DNA of 64,000 nucleotides from positions 15,784,761 to 15,848,760 of the forward strand of contig OY540818.1 of NCBI GenBank assembly GCA_961205875.1, given 5' to 3'. The DNA comes from Sialis fuliginosa. Its lineage: Eukaryota > Arthropoda > Insecta > Megaloptera > Sialidae. Positions 60,481-64,000 of this stretch are shown one piece after another (position 1 is the first letter of the stretch; every line of letters begins with the position of its first letter). The translations under genes were made by a program, and so were the position numbers. The notes beneath the pieces are model-generated. The model saw only the letters and a program-made list of their open reading frames with translations, ran no database searches and was not told the origin of the DNA.

Positions 60481-61426
60481 AATTCCTTTCCAAGGTCGCC
60501 CAATTTATAAATTTCAGTTATGTTCTCCCTGTGATTTTTAAAAAAAGTTAATAAAAAAATGCTCCTTATTTCTAGTTCCTTATTCGATAATATTTTCGTT
60601 ATAAATCCACTAAACTAATAAATTATACTTTTGTAATATGTAATAAAAATTAATTTATTATTCAATTGATCTGAAAATATAAAATACAGCTGCAGCAAAT
60701 AACGAAAAAAGTAAAATTTGACTGATAATAAATAGTCATACCTATAAAACTGAATGTTTAATGAAAACATTAATTTTTTAGCTTCCAATCAACACTGAAT
60801 ATGCAAATACTGACAAGATTTTGCATACATTATTTGACCAGAATGTGATATAAGCGTAAACAATGTAGTGCTATGATTATTATGTACTGTTAAACGATTT
60901 TTTCACGTATTAATGCGGTTACATTAATTGCTCGCCATTATTCAAAACTAACGCCACATTTTCTCTGCCGTCATCTAGATACACATAGAGCTATAAATAA
61001 ATTACTTGAAACGAAGACGTGCTGAACTTACATCGCAACAACGTTCAGATAGTATCTCGATCACGTCGTCAAAAAACATTTCATCACTCATACCAATTTT
61101 TATATTCTTTTAGCACGTTTTCCCCCAAAATTGTTAAACCGTGATGCGTTTTTAGCATTTTATATATGTGTCACTATTTTTGATGTGCTAGAATGTCTCA
61201 CTCGCCAACTAAAAATAATTTTCAAATATTAAATTCAAATTCAAATACAGTCAATTAATATTCTTGTAAATACACTCTCCCGTAAACTTATTTTAGTTCA
61301 TTCAAGATAATAATTAATTAAAAAGATTATCTCTTCTTACAGGAATTTTATTTGAATGATCTAAAACCATCCATAGTCACTCTACTAATATTAATTGGCT
61401 ATCAAGATAGATATTTCAAAATTATT

Positions 61427-61707
61427 ATGTCCAGTATTATAAAAGAACTAAGAAATTTGCTAGCTAGCAAGCACTTTCAAATTGAGTATTAATTATGTAA
61501 TAATATCTATGAATTAGCTTCAACACATTTGGCGACTCTGACCGTACAAATTTTCATAATATCGCAACTGTTTTAATACCGTTGGTGTTTACATACAACG
61601 CGTGCGTAAAAATGTTGAGAGAGAATTTTCAGATAGGTTTGAAACCTCATTTGAAAGTGTTTACAAGCTAGAAAATTTTGTTGGCTCGTTTATAATACTG
61701 GATATTA
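61427..61707. mobile_element. MITE, second copy of the 38743 family
   Basis: Left end tgtccagtattataaaagaa, right end ctcgtttataatactggata, inverted; inner parts gctagctagcaagcactttc / gaaagtgtttacaagctag pair. Flanks atta and tta are again compatible with a TTA duplication. The interior cgcgtgcg/aatac run parallels ttcgcgcacgcgttgaagg at 38853. Confidence 0.7.
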
Positions 61708-62139
61708 GAGGAGAAAATTATTTTTTATGTATATAAAAATCCGGCGAGTTGAAACAGAAAGCATGCGATGGAGAGCTATAGATGTCTCTCTTTATGTTTT
61801 GATGGATTTTCTTTCTTTTCCGCATGCTTTATAGCCATCGCGCTGTATAGCTTATAGATTGGTGTCGGCGGCATGTATCATAGTAGACCATGGAATAATT
61901 ATTATATTTAATGTTAAGTAAACTCTTTTGCTACTGAAAAAGTTTGCGACATAAACGAACTTGTTACTATGCAAAGATGAAAAAGCGTACCGTGTAATAC
62001 ATTAATACACTAAGAATCCAAATATTATGTGACGTATGTATGAATATTGCTATTGGTTTTACAGTTAGTTTATAAGTAATATACGACATCTAAGGTAAAC
62101 AATAAATGGAGAAAACCCAAAAATTCATCATTAACTCTC

Positions 62140-62640
62140 ATAGCTATGTATATAATATATCATTCTTTCAAAAAATCAGATTATTTGAATCAAAGTTCAA
62201 TAAGTTCTACTATAATCAACCATTTCCGCAATCTTTCTTGCTTTTTGCAATTTGGTTTCGACTTTTTATTCTATATCTCTTCTGATAATTTCGATTTGTT
62301 TAACATTTCAAACTTCTTCAGTAGTGACTGTGTATAGTTTGTTGGTTCTAACATTAACAATGTTCTAACACAATTTAAAATATTCTTTGCACTCTTGTTT
62401 CTTTGAGCCCAGTTTTTTATTCTTATTCAATTTTTGCGACTTTTTTCAATGTCGTTTTTCAGTAGATAGTGTTTCAAAATCGACGAAACTGCAACTTTTT
62501 GAAATACTTTGCAGTTATTTTGATAATACCTTTTGCTCCAATGAATTTTTACATTTAGTATTTTTAACTAACGTCAATTTTGAAGCACTTAAACTTTTGA
62601 CCTTTAACAATTGTACAAAATTTTAAGCACAAATATAAAC
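62140..62640 (-). pseudogene. Possible lysine-rich coding remnant, broken
   Basis: The plus strand shows long F-rich open frames, the usual shadow of a K-rich minus-strand frame. The minus strand reads KNWAQRNKSAKNILNCVRTL, LMLEPTNYTQSLLKKFEMLN and KSKLSEEI in one frame, then a stop and a shifted continuation. I do not recognise the family. It may be a decayed transposon protein or chance; no start or splice sites are evident. Confidence 0.25.
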
Positions 62641-62769
62641 ATTCAATACTTTCGATTACCAAAAAATCTAAAAATAATTAATAATCGTTGTGTATTATTA
62701 ACAAACCGCTTCGCTGTCTCTGTCTTTTTCTTCCTCTACTATCTTGTGTTTCTCGCTTGTTTTCTAGAT

Positions 62770-62970
62770 ATTGCAGAATCTACAAAAAAAGCGCACGGAG
62801 CGAAGCCAGCGCCTCAGTTCGGAGCCAGGTGGAAAAAAAAAGAAGTACAGCAAAAGCTCTCTGATTTTTAAGGTAACCCCCCGCTCCGCCGTCGCTGCCG
62901 CCGCAAACATGCTGCCTGGCTTCGCCGCTCAACTTCCTCCGCCCCTATGTGACAATACCCTTTCTCTACC
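62770..62970. promoter_or_regulatory. CpG-rich island of unknown role
   Basis: gcgcacggagcgaagccagc, ccgctccgccgtcgctgccg and cttcgccgctcaacttcctc hold about 15 CpG in 200 bp, in striking contrast with the flanks. It could be an internal promoter of a later-starting Ih transcript, the end of an inserted element, or the 5' end of the remnant at 62140-62640. No TATA box or initiator is convincing. Confidence 0.25.
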
Positions 62971-63467
62971 CAACTGCTTCCCCCAACACAGTAGTGCATG
63001 TTTGGCCTATACCCTCGCCCCTTACACCATCACTACTATTATTCATTGCGTTTTTGTATTATATATACATTTTACACATCGACTACTGGCTGAGCTACAT
63101 TCGTGTGTTATTCGGCTGTTGCTGATTGCCGCTTTTTGCTAATTTGTATTTGTACACTTCAACAATGGAATTTTTTTCATTTATTATATTGGCTCGATAG
63201 ACATTAGATATGACTTGAAGTATTTATATTCTAACTCAAACTGTACTAACAAAGCTAACTAATAACAGTAAAGCGTCAATTGTCCGAACAAAACCTACTG
63301 CAGACTACCATTTTGTACTTACATTAAATTATATTAAGGTTTTATAAGTTATTTTATCTGGTTGTACTATATACTTGGATAATAGACACTCTACTGTACT
63401 TCAAATCATATTTAATAATAGATTAAGGTGATATGTAGACGGTGAAAATATTGAAATTATATTTTAT

Positions 63468-63700
63468 AAGATCCTGGGAAAAACTTTAGATCTGAAGTGA
63501 TCAAATCAGATCTGGGATAGATCTGCATTGGTTTTTGATCAGTAAAGACCCACATACAAAGATCTTCAACAATCTACAAAAATCTCTAAATATCGTTGTA
63601 GATCGTAATAAAGATTCAAACATTAATCTTCAGAGCTCTTGTAGATCTTTACAGGTCTCCACAGATCAAAAACCAGTGAACAAATATGATCTTGTCTCAA
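63468..63700. repeat. GATC-dense stretch, family of the 56161 palindrome tips
   Basis: Eleven GATC sites in about 220 bp, including tagatctgaagtgatc, cagatctgggatagatct and gtagatcttt. Begins cctgggaaaaactttagatc, matching the cccgggaaaaa start at 56163 and 49457. The 73-codon + frame across it has no motif. Confidence 0.65.
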
Positions 63701-64000
63701 AATGCAGATTTAAAATCACAAATAAAAATATAATTAGTCCTAACGTATATCATTAAAATGTTCAAAAAATCATTGTTGAAATGTCACGTGCAATAAAAAA
63801 GTGTCTTAATGTTAGAGCTTGCGCGCTATGCATGTAAATTTTATCTTGCTGCTTTTTTTCTCAAGCATACCTCAGACGAATATTGACAGATTCATATGAC
63901 GTAATATCATCATATTCTTTTTTGTTTTCTACACCATTTTATATTACAGATATTGGCTTTATTATTATTATAATCATCGTAAATTGTTTATTAGAATAGT

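Larger units (their letters stand above)
53707..64000 (+). other. Ih intron after exon C (3' end beyond window)
   Basis: Begins with the donor gtaagc. No exon coding S5, pore or cyclic-nucleotide-binding domain was found before the window ends. It holds terminal-inverted-repeat elements at 54021, 56161, 59301 (with a nested one at 59418) and 61427, a retroelement tail at 60304, two CpG-rich islands (58640, 62770) and a GATC-rich stretch at 63468. Confidence 0.85.

Noticed and set aside
62771-63142. 123-codon + frame, the longest in the window
   Set aside because: Runs through the CpG-rich island where stops are rare; composition is S/P/A/L-rich without a domain, and no splice or start context supports it.

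Overview
The window is strongly AT-rich (roughly 70-75% A+T by eye) eukaryotic DNA with almost no coding capacity. The only protein-coding sequence I can support is three short, properly spliced exons on the + strand. They encode consecutive parts of one protein, a hyperpolarization-activated cyclic-nucleotide-gated (HCN / Ih) cation channel. The peptide matches the arthropod Ih family so closely (S1 to the end of S4) that the source is almost certainly an insect. The dispersed repeats also fit an insect: tails with an AAATTTCATTAAGATCGGTTCAGCGG-type core, hAT ends CAGTGGCG and CAGAGCCGGCC, and many MITEs. I cannot name the order from sequence alone.

Gene layout. Exon A (38077-38240) encodes S1 and S2, exon B (48052-48188) encodes the S2-S3 linker and S3, and exon C (53569-53706) encodes S4 and the start of the S4-S5 linker. 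Reading frames join exactly: A enters in phase 2 and leaves in phase 1, B leaves in phase 0, C is phase 0/0. The N-terminal exons and the pore, C-linker and cyclic-nucleotide-binding exons are not visible and should lie left of 1 and right of 64000. Thus about 99% of the window is intron: more than 38 kb before exon A, 9811 bp between A and B, 5380 bp between B and C, and more than 10 kb after C.

Intron content. The introns are a graveyard of non-autonomous elements. These are hAT-type MITEs with 8-bp target duplications, a pogo-like MITE with TA, a TTA-flanked MITE, several fold-back palindromes of 0.2-1.1 kb, retroelement 3' tails, and dispersed repeats shared between distant parts of the window. 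The largest palindromes sit on both sides of exon A (17951-18684 and 43440-44505).

Most unusual region: 27.8-33.7 kb. A 184-bp satellite in nine nearly identical tandem copies (29836-31490) lies inside a 3.5-kb insert. The insert begins with a complete 694-bp hAT element and ends with the first 84 bp of the same hAT, and it is flanked by a perfect 297-bp direct repeat of host DNA. The hAT target duplication TTTTTTAC is split between the two ends of the insert, so the insert is circularly permuted, as if a 3410-bp circle had been linearised and inserted. Only 1.5 kb downstream a diverged short array of the same satellite (161-bp units) is also flanked by a direct repeat (71 bp). Two satellite-bearing inserts, each with long target duplications, suggest a common insertion route, possibly extrachromosomal circles. 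This is inference and needs raw-read support.
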